Source: Nocardioides furvisabuli
Lineage (GTDB): Bacteria; Actinomycetota; Actinomycetes; Propionibacteriales; Nocardioidaceae
Length of the DNA stretch: 64,000 bases
Direction: 5' to 3'
Assembly (NCBI RefSeq): GCF_021083185.1
Contig: NZ_JAIGQB010000007.1
Coordinates: 1-64,000 of the forward strand
Made by a program: the position numbers and the translations under genes. Positions 26,425 to 35,785 of this stretch are shown here, one piece after another. The notes beneath the pieces were generated by a model. The model was not told the DNA's origin, made no database searches, and worked only from the letters and a program-made list of their open reading frames with translations. How positions within the stretch are numbered: the stretch's first letter is position 1; each line of letters begins with the position of its first letter.

Positions 26425-27580
26425 GCACGAGTCCGAGCAGGACGTGCTGCGTGAGGACGACTACGAGTACGTCCCGGGCGGGCGGCGCCGCAAGGGCCGC
26501 GGAGCCAAGGGGTGCATCGCGGTCCTGGTCGCGCTGGCCGTGCTCGTCGGTGGCTTCTACTTCGGCCTGACCAAGGGCGTCTCCTGGGTGGCCGACCAGT
26601 TCCAGGGCCCCGAGGACTACCCCGGCCCCGGCACGGGCTCGGTCGAGTTCACCGTCAACGAGGGCGACGTGGTGGCCGAGATCGGCCGCAACCTCAAGGA
26701 GGAGGGCGTCACCGCGTCGGTGCAGGCCTTCATCGACGCCGCCGCGGGCGAGCCGGCCTCGAGCGGCATCCAGGTCGGCGACTACGAGCTCCAGAAGGAG
26801 ATGAAGGCCGCCGACGCGCTCGAGGTCCTCATCGACCCCGACAACATGATCAGCTTCCCCACGGTGACCATCCCCGAGGGACTGCGGCTCGTCGACATCG
26901 TCTCGACCCTCGCCGAGAACACCGAGTTCCCCGAGGCTGCGTGGAACCGCGCGCTCCGGAAGCCCGGCAAGCTGGGCCTGCCCGACTACGCCGAGGGCAA
27001 CGCCGAGGGCTACCTCTTCCCGGCGACGTACGAGATCAAGCCCGGGCAGAAGCCGGTGCGGATCCTGAAGATGATGGTCGACCGCTGGCGCGAGGCCGCC
27101 GACCAGGCCGGTCTGGAGGAGAAGGCCGCCGAGCTCGGCAAGACGCCGGGTGAGCTGATGATCATCGCCTCGCTCATCGAGGCCGAGGGCCGCGGCGACG
27201 ACATGCCCAAGATCGCCCGCGTCATCTACAACCGCCTCGACGGGCCCGGCGACAAGGGCGGCACCAACGGCACGCTCGGGATCGACGCCTCCAACGCCTA
27301 CGGCCTCGGCCTGTCGGGCACCACGGCGCTGACCACCGAGCAGCTCGCGGTCGACACCCCCTACGACACCCGTCGCCGCGCGGGACTGCCGCCGACGCCG
27401 ATCGAGGCGCCCGGGGACGACGCCATCGAGGCGGCGGCCAACCCGGCTGACGGGCCCTGGTACTACTACGTCACGGTCAACCTGGAGACGGGCGAGACGA
27501 AGTTCTACGAGGACTACGACGACTTCCTCGGGGGTCGTGACGAGTACCGCGCCTACTGCGAGACGTCGGACCGCTGCTGA
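26417..27580 (+). CDS. mltG: Endolytic peptidoglycan transglycosylase MltG
   Basis: A membrane-bound lytic transglycosylase that cuts nascent glycan strands. 387 residues. A cytoplasmic acidic N-terminus and basic patch precede a single membrane helix at about 33-54. A LysM-like segment and the YceG catalytic domain follow. The catalytic Glu lies in [21 protein letters not shown], and the conserved [14 protein letters not shown] is present. The stop overlaps aroE (TGATG). Confidence 0.94.
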   Translation: MSEHESEQDVLREDDYEYVPGGRRRKGRGAKGCIAVLVALAVLVGGFYFGLTKGVSWVADQFQGPEDYPGPGTGSVEFTVNEGDVVAEIGRNLKEEGVTASVQAFIDAAAGEPASSGIQVGDYELQKEMKAADALEVLIDPDNMISFPTVTIPEGLRLVDIVSTLAENTEFPEAAWNRALRKPGKLGLPDYAEGNAEGYLFPATYEIKPGQKPVRILKMMVDRWREAADQAGLEEKAAELGKTPGELMIIASLIEAEGRGDDMPKIARVIYNRLDGPGDKGGTNGTLGIDASNAYGLGLSGTTALTTEQLAVDTPYDTRRRAGLPPTPIEAPGDDAIEAAANPADGPWYYYVTVNLETGETKFYEDYDDFLGGRDEYRAYCETSDRC

Positions 27581-28410
27581 TGCCGGGCCGGCGCTGCGGC
27601 GTGCTGGGCGACCCGATCGACCACTCGCTGTCGCCGCTCCTGCACCGGGCGGCGTACGCCGAGCTCGGCCTGGACCGGTCCTACGACGCCCACCGGGTGC
27701 CGTCGGGCGGGCTGGAGTCCTTCCTGGCCGGGCTCGACGACACCTGGCGCGGCCTGTCGCTGACCATGCCGCTCAAGCGGGAGGCGTTGCCGCTGGTCGA
27801 CCGGCTCACCGACCGCGCGCGGCTCGCGGGCGCGGTCAACACCCTCCTGCTCGAGCCCGGTGGCGAGCGGGTCGGGGACAACACCGACCTGCCCGGCGCG
27901 GCTGCCGCGGTCCGGGAGCGCACGTCCGCCCCGCTGACCTCCGCGGTCGTCCTGGGCGGGGGAGCCACGGCCGCCTCGGTCGGCCTGGCGCTGGTCGACC
28001 TCGGGGTGCGGACGATCGACCTGCTCGTGCGTGACGTCGCGCGGGCCGAGGAGACGGCCGAGGTGCTGCGCTCGCACGCCGCCGACGTCGACGTACGCAC
28101 CGGTCTGCTGGGTGCGTCGGACGTGCTGGCGGCCGACATCGTGGTCTCCACGGTCCCCGCGGCGGCGCAGGCGCCCGGGCTGCTGCACCGCGTCGCCGGG
28201 GTGCCGGTGGTCTTCGAGGCGCTCTACGACCCGTGGCCCACGCCGCTGGCCGCCGCAGCGCTCGCCTCCGGGCGGGTGCTGGTGAGCGGGCTGGACCTGC
28301 TGGTGCACCAGGCAGCGCTCCAGCACGAGCTCTTCACCGGCGTCCCGGCCCCGCTGGACGTGATGCGGGAGGCCGGTCGCGCCGCCCTCGAGGCGCGGGG
28401 CGACGGGTGA
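27580..28410 (+). CDS. aroE: Shikimate dehydrogenase
   Basis: Reduces 3-dehydroshikimate to shikimate with NADPH. 276 residues. The shikimate site is GDPIDHSLSP at the N-terminus with the Lys of LTMPLKRE and the Asp of GDNTDLPGA. The dinucleotide motif is VLGGGATAAS, and the C-terminal block is LVHQAALQHELFTG. Coupled to mltG and to the peptidase gene by overlaps. Confidence 0.94.
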   Translation: MPGRRCGVLGDPIDHSLSPLLHRAAYAELGLDRSYDAHRVPSGGLESFLAGLDDTWRGLSLTMPLKREALPLVDRLTDRARLAGAVNTLLLEPGGERVGDNTDLPGAAAAVRERTSAPLTSAVVLGGGATAASVGLALVDLGVRTIDLLVRDVARAEETAEVLRSHAADVDVRTGLLGASDVLAADIVVSTVPAAAQAPGLLHRVAGVPVVFEALYDPWPTPLAAAALASGRVLVSGLDLLVHQAALQHELFTGVPAPLDVMREAGRAALEARGDG

Positions 28411-29138
28411 GTGACGTGGTGCTGGCGGCGCTGCTCGCCGGCCTGGTCGCCGGGCTGGGCGGTCTGCTGGTGCCGGCGCTGATCGCCCGAGTGCCGGAGC
28501 CGGAGCCGAAGCCGGGACCCGAGGATCCGGCGCAGGCCGAGCCCCCGAAGACGGCGTACGCCGACATCGCCGCCCGGCCGGGGCTGGGGTGGCGCAGCGC
28601 CGCCGTCTCCGCAGCCGCGGGCGCCCTGCTGGGCGCCGCGTGCGGCCTCGACTGGCCGCTGCTGTGGCTGGTGCCGCTGACCCCCGTCGCGGTCGCGCTC
28701 TCGGTCGTCGACTGGCACACCCGGCTGCTGCCGCGCGTCGTCGTGGTGCCCGCGACCCTCGCCGCGGTCGGCGTGGTGACCACGGTCGGGCTCGCCACCG
28801 ACCAGCGCGAGGCCCTGGTCCGCGCGCTGGTCGCGATGGTCGCGGTGCGGTCGTTCTTCTGGGTGCTGTGGTTCGTGCGGTCGGCCGGCATGGGCTTCGG
28901 CGACGTCCGCCTCGCCGCTCCCGTCGGGCTGGTGCTCGGCTGGGTCGGATGGGGAGCGGTGGCGATCGGGGTGTGGACCAGCTTCGTGGCCTTCGTCGTC
29001 CCCGCCCTCGCGCTGGCCCTCTGGCGGCGCGACCGACTGATGCTCAAGCAGTCGTTCCCGTTCGGCCCGTTCATGGTGATAGGAGCGCTGGTGGGTCTCG
29101 TCTGGGGGACTGCGCTCGCTGGACGCATCTGGGGCTGA
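28407..29138 (+). CDS. A24-family prepilin peptidase-like membrane protease
   Basis: A polytopic membrane protein of 243 residues. The two aspartates of type IV prepilin peptidases are present: VVDWHTRLLP and the GxGD-type MGFGDVRL. The N-terminal cysteine/methylase domain of classical PilD is absent, as in the short peptidases of Gram-positive bacteria. No pilin gene is in the window. The GTG at 28407 overlaps the aroE stop (GTGA). Location inside the aro operon is common in actinobacteria. Confidence 0.85.
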   Translation: MSDVVLAALLAGLVAGLGGLLVPALIARVPEPEPKPGPEDPAQAEPPKTAYADIAARPGLGWRSAAVSAAAGALLGAACGLDWPLLWLVPLTPVAVALSVVDWHTRLLPRVVVVPATLAAVGVVTTVGLATDQREALVRALVAMVAVRSFFWVLWFVRSAGMGFGDVRLAAPVGLVLGWVGWGAVAIGVWTSFVAFVVPALALALWRRDRLMLKQSFPFGPFMVIGALVGLVWGTALAGRIWG

Positions 29139-29144
29139 GAGACT
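29139..29144 (+). promoter_or_regulatory. Possible -10 box (GAGACT) before aroC
   Basis: GAGACT is followed by six bases and the aroC ATG, the same geometry as the leaderless promoters elsewhere, although the first base departs from TANNNT. It may give aroC and the genes after it an internal promoter. Confidence 0.35.
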
Positions 29145-29150
29145 GGGGCC

Positions 29151-30329
29151 ATGCTCCGATGGCTCACAGCAGGCGAGTCCCACGGTCCCTCCTTGGTGGC
29201 GATCCTCGAGGGGCTTCCCGCCCATGTCCGCGTCACGACCGACGACCTCGCCGACTCCCTGGCCCGCCGCCGCCTCGGCTACGGCCGCGGCGCGCGGATG
29301 AAGTTCGAGCAGGACCAGATCCGCGTGCTCGGCGGCGTCCGGCACGGCAAGACCCAGGGCGGCCCGGTGGCCATCGAGGTGGGCAACACCGAGTGGCCGA
29401 AGTGGGAGAAGGTCATGTCGGCCGACCCGGTCGACCCGGTGGAGCTCGAGGCCCTGGCCCGCAACGCCCCGCTGACCCGCCCGCGCCCCGGCCATGCCGA
29501 CCTCGCCGGGATGCAGAAGTACGACTTCGACGAGGCCCGTCCGATCCTCGAGCGGGCGTCGGCCCGTGAGACCGCGGCCCGCGTCGCCCTCGGCCGGGTG
29601 GCCTCCAACTTCCTCGAGCAGGCCACCGGAGCACGGATCGTGTCGCACGTGGTGTCCCTCGGTGGCGTGAAGGCGCCCGCGGGCGTCGTACCCGCTCCCG
29701 ACGACGTCGAGCGGCTCGACGCCGACGAGGTGCGCTGCCTCGACCCCGAGGCGAGCGCCGCGATGGTGGCCCGCATCGACCAGGCCCACAAGGACGGCGA
29801 CACCCTCGGCGGCGTCGTCGAGGTCGTCGTCCACGGCCTCCCGCCGGGCCTCGGCTCCCATGTCCACTGGGACCGGCGCCTGGACTCCCGGCTCGCCGGT
29901 GCCCTGATGGGCATTCAGGCGATCAAGGGCGTCGAGGTCGGCGACGGCTTCGAGCTCGCCGACACCCCCGGCTCGCTCGCCCACGACGAGATCGTCCCGA
30001 CCGACGAGGGCCTGCGCCGGACCACGGGTCGCGCCGGCGGCACCGAGGGCGGCATGACGACCGGCGAGGTGCTGCGTGTGCGTGCGGCGATGAAGCCGAT
30101 CGCCACCGTGCCCAAGGCGCTGGCGACCGTCGACGTGGCGACCGGCGAGGCAGCAGTGGCGCACCACCAGCGCTCGGACGTCTGCGCGGTCCCGGCTGCC
30201 GGCATCGTCGCTGAGGCGATGGTGGCGCTGGTGCTCGCGGACGCGGTCGTCGAGAAGTTCGGCGGCGACTCCGTGGCCGAGACGAAGCGCAACGTCGAGT
30301 CCTACCTCGACACCCTGCGATTCCGATGA
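29151..30329 (+). CDS. aroC: Chorismate synthase
   Basis: Final shikimate-pathway enzyme: EPSP to chorismate with reduced FMN. 392 residues, normal length. Signatures are GESHGPSL at the N-terminus, [27 protein letters not shown], and the C-terminal [19 protein letters not shown]. The ATG at 29151 gives the usual start [12 protein letters not shown]. Confidence 0.97.
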   Translation: MLRWLTAGESHGPSLVAILEGLPAHVRVTTDDLADSLARRRLGYGRGARMKFEQDQIRVLGGVRHGKTQGGPVAIEVGNTEWPKWEKVMSADPVDPVELEALARNAPLTRPRPGHADLAGMQKYDFDEARPILERASARETAARVALGRVASNFLEQATGARIVSHVVSLGGVKAPAGVVPAPDDVERLDADEVRCLDPEASAAMVARIDQAHKDGDTLGGVVEVVVHGLPPGLGSHVHWDRRLDSRLAGALMGIQAIKGVEVGDGFELADTPGSLAHDEIVPTDEGLRRTTGRAGGTEGGMTTGEVLRVRAAMKPIATVPKALATVDVATGEAAVAHHQRSDVCAVPAAGIVAEAMVALVLADAVVEKFGGDSVAETKRNVESYLDTLRFR

Positions 30330-30342
30330 CGGGGTTTCGCTG

Positions 30343-30843
30343 ATGGCGCCCCGCGTGGTGCTGGTCGGGCCGATGGGCGCCGGCAAGACGACGGTGGCGG
30401 GCCTGCTCGGTGACGCCTGGGGCGTGCCGGTGCGCGACACCGACGCCGACATCGAGGCGACCACCGGTCGCGAGATCTCCGACATCTTCGTGGAGTCGGG
30501 GGAGGACGCCTTCCGTGAGCTCGAGGTGGCTGCGGTCGCCGCAGCGGTCGCCGAGCACGACGGCGTTCTGGCCCTCGGCGGCGGTGCGGTGCTGCGCGCG
30601 GAGACGCGCGACCTGCTCGCCGACGTGCCCGTCGTCTTCCTGCGGGTCGGGCTCTCCGACGCAGTGAAGCGCGTGGGCATCGGCGTCGGCCGTCCGCTCC
30701 TGCTCGGCAACGTCCGCTCGCGGATCAAGGTGCTGCTCGACGAGCGCACCCCGGTCTACGAGTCGGTCGCCACCCACGTCGTCGACACCGACGGACGCAC
30801 CCCCGACGAGGTCGCGGACGAGATCAGGGAGCTCCTTCCATGA
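30343..30843 (+). CDS. aroK: Shikimate kinase
   Basis: Phosphorylates shikimate at the 3-position. 166 residues. The P-loop is GPMGAGKTTVAGLLG; the shikimate-binding Asp is in DTDADIE; GGGAVL is the conserved glycine loop; the lid region includes GRPLLLG. The stop overlaps the aroB ATG (ATGA). Confidence 0.95.
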   Translation: MAPRVVLVGPMGAGKTTVAGLLGDAWGVPVRDTDADIEATTGREISDIFVESGEDAFRELEVAAVAAAVAEHDGVLALGGGAVLRAETRDLLADVPVVFLRVGLSDAVKRVGIGVGRPLLLGNVRSRIKVLLDERTPVYESVATHVVDTDGRTPDEVADEIRELLP

Positions 30844-31937
30844 GCGACACCGTCATCCACGTCGGCGGCGCCTCGCCCTACGACGTCGTCGTCGGCCACG
30901 GGATCACCGGGCGGCTGCCCGCGATCCTCGGCGACTCCGTCGAGCGGGTGGCCGTGCTCTACGCCGGCACGCTCGGCGCGCTGGTCGACCCGATCGTCGA
31001 CGCCCTCGTCGAGCACTACGACGTCCTCGCGCTGGGGCTCCCGGAGGGGGAGCGCGCCAAGACCGCGCCCGTCGCCTCCGACTGCTGGGAGGCGCTCGGC
31101 GAGTCCGGCTTCACCCGCAGCGACGCCGTGGTGACGGTCGGCGGCGGGGCGACCACCGACCTCGGCGGCTTCGTGGCCGCCTCCTGGCTGCGCGGCGTAC
31201 GCGTCGTGCACGTGCCCACCACCCTGCTCGCCATGGTCGACGCCGCCGTCGGCGGCAAGACCGGCATCAACACCGGCGCCGGCAAGAACCTCGTCGGCGC
31301 CTTCCACGAGCCCGCCGGCGTGCTGTGCGACCTGTCGCTGCTCGATTCGCTGCCGCGCGAGGAGCTCGTCGCCGGCCTCGGCGAGGTCGTCAAGTGCGGC
31401 TTCATCGCCGACCCCGTGATCCTCGACATCGTCGAGCGCACCGACCCCGAGGCGCTGAGCGCCGGGTCGGCCGAGCTCCGCGAGCTCGTGGAGCGGGCCA
31501 TCCGGGTCAAGGTGGACGTGGTCGTCGACGACCTGCGCGAGCAGGGCGGCGCCGACGGTCACCCCGGTCGCGAGGTGCTCAACTACGGCCACACCCTCGC
31601 CCACGCCATCGAGCGCACCAGCGACTACTCCGTACGCCACGGCGAGGCCGTCGCGATCGGCTGCGTCTTCGTCGCCGAGCTCGCCGCCCGTGCCGGGTCC
31701 CTCGACCCCGCGCTGGTCCAGCGTCACCGCGCCGCGCTGTCGCGGGTGGGGCTGCCCACGACGTACGACGCCGCGTCCTTCGACGACCTGCATGCCGCCA
31801 TGAAGGTCGACAAGAAGGCGCGTGGCTCGCAGCTGCGCTTCGTCGTGCTCGACGACCTCGCCTCCCCGCGGATCCTCGCGGGACCGGGCGAGGGCGACCT
31901 GCGGGCAGCGTACGCCGCGCTGGGTGGCACGACGTGA
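30840..31937 (+). CDS. aroB: 3-Dehydroquinate synthase
   Basis: Converts DAHP to 3-dehydroquinate using NAD and a divalent metal. 365 residues. Conserved blocks are GGGATTDLGGFVAASW, PTTLLAMVDAAVGGKTGIN and the metal-binding LNYGHTLAHAIE. Its start overlaps aroK and its end overlaps aroQ (GTGA). Confidence 0.96.
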   Translation: MSDTVIHVGGASPYDVVVGHGITGRLPAILGDSVERVAVLYAGTLGALVDPIVDALVEHYDVLALGLPEGERAKTAPVASDCWEALGESGFTRSDAVVTVGGGATTDLGGFVAASWLRGVRVVHVPTTLLAMVDAAVGGKTGINTGAGKNLVGAFHEPAGVLCDLSLLDSLPREELVAGLGEVVKCGFIADPVILDIVERTDPEALSAGSAELRELVERAIRVKVDVVVDDLREQGGADGHPGREVLNYGHTLAHAIERTSDYSVRHGEAVAIGCVFVAELAARAGSLDPALVQRHRAALSRVGLPTTYDAASFDDLHAAMKVDKKARGSQLRFVVLDDLASPRILAGPGEGDLRAAYAALGGTT

Positions 31938-32377
31938 AGGTCCTCGTGCTCAACGGCCCCAACCTCGGTCGGCTCGGTCGCCGGCAGCCGGAGATCTACG
32001 GCTCGACGACCCATGCCGAGCTCGCCCACCAGTGCGTCGAGTGGGGACGCTCGCTCGGCCTCGAGGTCGAGGTGCGCCAGACCAACCACGAGGGCGAGCT
32101 GCTCGACTGGCTCAACGTCGCCGCCGACGACCTGACCCCGGTGGTGCTCAACGCGGGCGCGTGGACGCACTACTCGCTGGCGCTCTGGGACGCCTGCGCC
32201 CAGCTGGAGGCCCCGCTCGTCGAGGTGCACATCTCCGATCCCAAGCAGCGCGCGGAGGAGTTCCGGCACACCTCGGTCGTCGAGCCGCACGCCGAGGTCA
32301 CGATCGCCGGACAGGGGATCGACGGCTACCGCCAGGCGCTGGAGCACCTGGCGGGGGGCCGACGCTCGACACCGTGA
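31934..32377 (+). CDS. aroQ: Type II 3-dehydroquinate dehydratase
   Basis: Dehydrates 3-dehydroquinate to 3-dehydroshikimate. 147 residues, dodecamer-forming type II family. It has LNGPNLGRLGRRQPEIYG at the N-terminus with the catalytic Tyr, the Asn of NAGAWTHYSLAL and the EVHISDPKQR loop. GTG start overlapping aroB. In many relatives efp follows soon after; here four unrelated genes intervene. Confidence 0.95.
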   Translation: MKVLVLNGPNLGRLGRRQPEIYGSTTHAELAHQCVEWGRSLGLEVEVRQTNHEGELLDWLNVAADDLTPVVLNAGAWTHYSLALWDACAQLEAPLVEVHISDPKQRAEEFRHTSVVEPHAEVTIAGQGIDGYRQALEHLAGGRRSTP

Positions 32378-32524
32378 CGGCAGTTGGGCTCAGCGGGGAG
32401 CCTGTCCACGCTGCGGCCCGGCTCGACAGTGGGCGAACTGCCTGCACGGTGCAGCAACCTCTGCCTCGTGGGCATGATGGAGGACGTGGAGCGCGCACGG
32501 CTGACGCTGTGCTTGGATCGGCCG

Positions 32525-33367
32525 GTGCTGCCCTTCCGACAGGTCGATGTCTTCAGCGCCGAGCCGTGGCTCGGCAACCCGCTCGCGGTCGTCCACGACG
32601 CCGACGGCGTGAACGACGAGCAGATGGCGCGCTTCGCGCGCTGGACCAACCTGTCGGAGACGACGTTCCTGTGTGCCCCGACCGACGAGCGGGCCGACTA
32701 CCGGGTGCGGATCTGGACGCCCACCGGTGAGCTGCCCTTCGCCGGCCACCCGACGATCGGCAGCGCCCACGCCTGGCTCGAGGCCGGGGGAGTGCCGCGG
32801 GGTGACGTGGTCGTGCAGGAGTGCGGCGCCGGCCTCGTCGACGTACGCCGCTCGCCGCGGCTCGGCTTCGCAGCGCCCCCGCTGCGCCGGTCGGGGCCGG
32901 TGGACGCCGACCTTCGCGGGCGCGTCGTGCGTGCGCTCGCGATCTCGGACGCAGATGTGCAGGACATGGCCTGGATCGACAACGGGCCCGGCTGGGTCGG
33001 CGTCGATCTCGGGACCGCGCGGGCCGTCCTCGAGGTGGTGCCCGACATCGCCGCCTTCACCGACCTCAAGGTGACGGTCCTCGGACGCTGGGACGCAGCG
33101 CGAGCAGCGGAGATCGGCGCGGACGTCGAAGTGCGGGCGTTCTACGCCGACGGCCGCGACTTCGGCGAGGACCCGGTCACGGGCAGCGCCAACGCCGGCC
33201 TGGGTCAGTGGCTCATCGGTGCCGCCGCCCTGCCGTCGGCCTACACGTCCCGGCAGGGCTCCGTGATCGGCCGCGAGGGCCGCGTGCGGGTCGAGGCCTA
33301 CGGCGACCAGGTGTGGGTGTCCGGAGACGCGGTCACGCGGATGGTCGGCGAGGTCGACCTGGGGTAG
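32525..33367 (+). CDS. PhzF-family isomerase/epimerase-like protein
   Basis: 280 residues with the DapF-like double fold of the PhzF family. It has the start LPFRQVDVFSAEPWLGNPLAVV, the conserved catalytic-region ETTFL, FAGHPTIGSAHAW, and the C-terminal GEDPVTGSANAGLGQWL. Substrates of most family members are unknown. The GTG at 32525 is chosen because it gives the family N-terminus and lies six bases after TTGGAT, a weak -10 match; upstream ATGs at 32474 and 32477 are alternatives. Confidence 0.83.
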   Translation: MLPFRQVDVFSAEPWLGNPLAVVHDADGVNDEQMARFARWTNLSETTFLCAPTDERADYRVRIWTPTGELPFAGHPTIGSAHAWLEAGGVPRGDVVVQECGAGLVDVRRSPRLGFAAPPLRRSGPVDADLRGRVVRALAISDADVQDMAWIDNGPGWVGVDLGTARAVLEVVPDIAAFTDLKVTVLGRWDAARAAEIGADVEVRAFYADGRDFGEDPVTGSANAGLGQWLIGAAALPSAYTSRQGSVIGREGRVRVEAYGDQVWVSGDAVTRMVGEVDLG

Positions 33368-33438
33368 CCGCCTCGGCGGTGCGGGCCGCGTCGCCTCCTC
33401 TCGCCGCCCCGGGTGAGGACGTGACACGGCAGTGCGCC

Positions 33439-33444
33439 CATCAT
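33439..33444 (+). promoter_or_regulatory. Possible -10 box (CATCAT) before the CBS protein gene
   Basis: CATCAT is followed by six bases and the ATG at 33451, the same geometry as other leaderless promoters here. Confidence 0.35.
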
Positions 33445-33450
33445 GGGCAC

Positions 33451-33894
33451 ATGACAGGTGGTGTCACCGGGCTGATGCTGCGCTCACCGATCGTGCTGGC
33501 GGACTCCGAGTCCTTGGACGAGGTGCGCAGGGTCTTCGACAGCTCGCACGTCCACATGGTCCTGCTCACCGCCTCGGGCCGCGTCGGCGAGCCGCTCCTC
33601 GGCACGCTCGTGCGCGGCGACCTGCCTCCCGCGGGGGTCGGGGCGGCGGGCACCGCGCTCGCCCACGCCCGCCTCGAGGGCCGTACCGTGGGTGCCGCCA
33701 CACCGGCGGAGGACGCGCGCCGGGCGATGCATGCTGCGGGCGACCGGCGTCTCGCGGTCATCGACCCCGACGGGCGGCTGCTGGGCCTGCTGTGCCTGAA
33801 GCGGAGCGGCGAGGGGTTCTGCACCGATGCGGGGGTGGCGTCGCGCCGCGCGGCACGCACGGACGCGACGACGCAGGCGCCCCTGGACGCCTGA
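33451..33894 (+). CDS. CBS-domain-pair protein
   Basis: 147 residues forming two CBS motifs: SPIVLADSESLDEVRRVFDSS and RRLAVIDPDGRLLGLLCLK, with TVGAATPAEDARRAMHAAG between. Such stand-alone pairs usually bind adenine nucleotides and regulate a partner. The partner is not evident. It ends seven bases before the convergent NAD(P)-binding gene. Confidence 0.72.
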   Translation: MTGGVTGLMLRSPIVLADSESLDEVRRVFDSSHVHMVLLTASGRVGEPLLGTLVRGDLPPAGVGAAGTALAHARLEGRTVGAATPAEDARRAMHAAGDRRLAVIDPDGRLLGLLCLKRSGEGFCTDAGVASRRAARTDATTQAPLDA

Positions 33895-33901
33895 CGGGCG
33901 C

Positions 33902-34927
33902 TCAGGTGCCGGGCAGCGCGCCCCTGACCGCGTCCGCCACCCGTGCGAGGGCTCCTCGCCCGTCCCCGCCCCCGGCCCAGACCGGGTCCTGGGGCATCGG
34001 GCCCATCGGGTCCGCCTCCTCGGGACCGGTCGTCGCGGGCACGAGGGAGCGGCGCAGCGCCTCGTCGATCCCGACCAGCGCGTGCCCCTCGGGCAGCAGC
34101 TCCAGGAAGTCGTCGTCGGCTGCGACCATGTCGTGCTGCAGGCTCTCCACCAGTGCTTCGACGGTCGGGCGCGGCACGTCGGTGAGGCTGCCCACCAGCG
34201 TCCCGACCAGTGCTGTCGGCACCAGGGGCACCGTCACCTGGGTGCGGTCCAGGCCGGCGTGCGCCGTGTAGCCCTCGAGGAGCGCGCCGTAGCGCATGCG
34301 GTCCGGTCCGCCGACGTCGAAGTGCCGGGAGGGACCGGAGTGGTCGAGTGCTCCGACGAGGGCCTCGAGGGCGTCCACGACCGCCACCGGTTGCACGAGC
34401 GAGTCCATCCAGCGGGGGACGGTGTGCAGGGGCAGCCGCTCGCTGACCTGCCGGATGATCTCGAACGACGTCGACCCGCTGCCGATGAGCACCGCGGCGC
34501 GCAGCACGACGACCGTGTCGGCGGCGCTCTGCAGGATCTGCTCGACCTCCCGGCGCGAGGTGATGTGCTCCGACAGCTGGTCGTCCGGGACATCGGGGAC
34601 GATGCCGGAGAGGTAGACGACGCGCTCCACTGATGCGGCGCGCGCGGCAGCGGCGACGTTGCGGGCCGCCTCGCGGTCGGTCTCGGCGAAGTCGTCCCCA
34701 CCCATCCCGTGGATCAGGTAGTAGATCGCGTCGACGTCCTGGCAGGCGGTCGCCACCTGCTCGGGGTCGAGCACGTCCATCACCACGGTCTCGACACGCC
34801 CTCCCCACCACGGCGCTTCTCTCGCCGGGTCGCTGGTGGTCGTGCGGACCGTGTGGCCCCGGTCGAGGAGCAGGGGGACCAGGCGGCCACCGACATAGCC
34901 GGTGGCTCCCGTGACGAGGATCCTCAC
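33902..34927 (-). CDS. NAD(P)-binding atypical short-chain dehydrogenase (NmrA/SDR_a type)
   Basis: 341 residues. The N-terminal Rossmann fold has the motif TGATGYVGGRL. The active-site Tyr region is degenerate (YLSGIVPD), as in atypical SDRs that act as sensors or reductases of unknown substrate. A C-terminal acidic, Pro/Gly-rich tail follows. Its ATG overlaps the stop of the gene upstream (ATGA), so both form a two-gene operon. Confidence 0.8.
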   Translation of the reverse strand: MRILVTGATGYVGGRLVPLLLDRGHTVRTTTSDPAREAPWWGGRVETVVMDVLDPEQVATACQDVDAIYYLIHGMGGDDFAETDREAARNVAAAARAASVERVVYLSGIVPDVPDDQLSEHITSRREVEQILQSAADTVVVLRAAVLIGSGSTSFEIIRQVSERLPLHTVPRWMDSLVQPVAVVDALEALVGALDHSGPSRHFDVGGPDRMRYGALLEGYTAHAGLDRTQVTVPLVPTALVGTLVGSLTDVPRPTVEALVESLQHDMVAADDDFLELLPEGHALVGIDEALRRSLVPATTGPEEADPMGPMPQDPVWAGGGDGRGALARVADAVRGALPGT

Positions 34928-35574
34928 AGGGACGAGAGCCAGTCGTCGATCGGTACGTCGCCCTTGCCGAAGACGAGCGTCTTGCGCGTGGCGCGGTCGT
35001 CGGCCACCACGGCGGCTGCGACCTGTGCCACCAGCTCACGCGGCGACTCGTCGCCGTCGCGGGAGGTCGCGGCCGGGTTGACGCGCGCGTCGGCCGGGTC
35101 GTCGGTGAGCGCGCCGGGGCCGAGGACGGTCCAGCCGAGCTCGGTGCCGCGCAGGTGCTCGTCGGCGGCGATCTTGGCGTCCTGGTAGCGACGGAACGGG
35201 TCGTCCTCGGGCACGAGGTGCTCGGTGGAGGCGCCGGAGAACGACACCATCACGTAGCGCTTCACGCCCGCCGCGACCGCGGCGTCCATCGAGCGGATCG
35301 CGGCGTCGCGGTCGACAGCGTCGGTGCGCTCGGGACTGCTGCCGCCTGCGCCGGCCGACCACACAACGCCGTCCTGGCCGGAGAGGAGCTCGGTCAGGGC
35401 AGCGGTGTCGGCGTCCTCGAGCGAGGACACCACCGCGGTCGCGCCGGTGGCCTCGACGTCGGAGACGTGGTCGGGGTTGCGGACGACGGAGCTGACCTCG
35501 TGGCCGGCCTCGACGAGGAGAGGAGCGAGCAGGAGGGCCACCTTGCCGTGGCCGCCGAAGATCGTGATGCGCAT
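34924..35574 (-). CDS. NAD(P)-binding protein (atypical SDR, YwnB-like)
   Basis: 216 residues with a Rossmann motif GGHGKVA at the N-terminus, DGVVWSAGAGG, YVMVSFSGAS and WTVLGPGALTDD. The length and pattern match the short SDR_a5 class. The substrate is unknown. The ATG at 35574 lies seven bases after a TAGCGT -10 box, so the message is probably leaderless. It is translationally coupled to the second NAD(P)-binding gene. Confidence 0.82.
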   Translation of the reverse strand: MRITIFGGHGKVALLLAPLLVEAGHEVSSVVRNPDHVSDVEATGATAVVSSLEDADTAALTELLSGQDGVVWSAGAGGSSPERTDAVDRDAAIRSMDAAVAAGVKRYVMVSFSGASTEHLVPEDDPFRRYQDAKIAADEHLRGTELGWTVLGPGALTDDPADARVNPAATSRDGDESPRELVAQVAAAVVADDRATRKTLVFGKGDVPIDDWLSSL

Positions 35575-35581
35575 GGTGGCG

Positions 35582-35587
35582 ACGCTA
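35582..35587 (-). promoter_or_regulatory. -10 box (TAGCGT) of the two-gene SDR operon
   Basis: On the minus strand TAGCGT is followed by seven bases and the ATG at 35574. Confidence 0.5.
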
Positions 35588-35705
35588 CCGCGGACGCGGT
35601 GAGCCGGTGCAGACCTCCGCCCACGGCCTCGCCGTCGCCGACCACGTCGACCACGGGAGGACCGAGGCGCAGGCCGAGCATTTCATGGCTCTCGCGGGCC
35701 ACCCC

Positions 35706-35711
35706 TAGACT
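35706..35711 (+). promoter_or_regulatory. efp -10 box (TAGACT) with a structured leader
   Basis: TAGACT lies 75 bases before the efp ATG. The leader contains the 12-bp palindrome GTCGGCGCCGAC at about 35718-35729 and ends with a GGAGG ribosome binding site. Unlike most promoters here, this message has a real 5' leader. Confidence 0.5.
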
Positions 35712-35785
35712 GGCGCGTCGGCGCCGACCGCTCATCAGTCCGGCGCCCACTCATCTTTGACAACTCGACGGAGGCGGAACACAGC

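Noticed and set aside
35757..35762. TTGACA as the -35 box of efp
   Set aside because: No -10-like hexamer lies 16-18 bases downstream, and that position is already at the ribosome binding site. TAGACT at 35706 is the better promoter.
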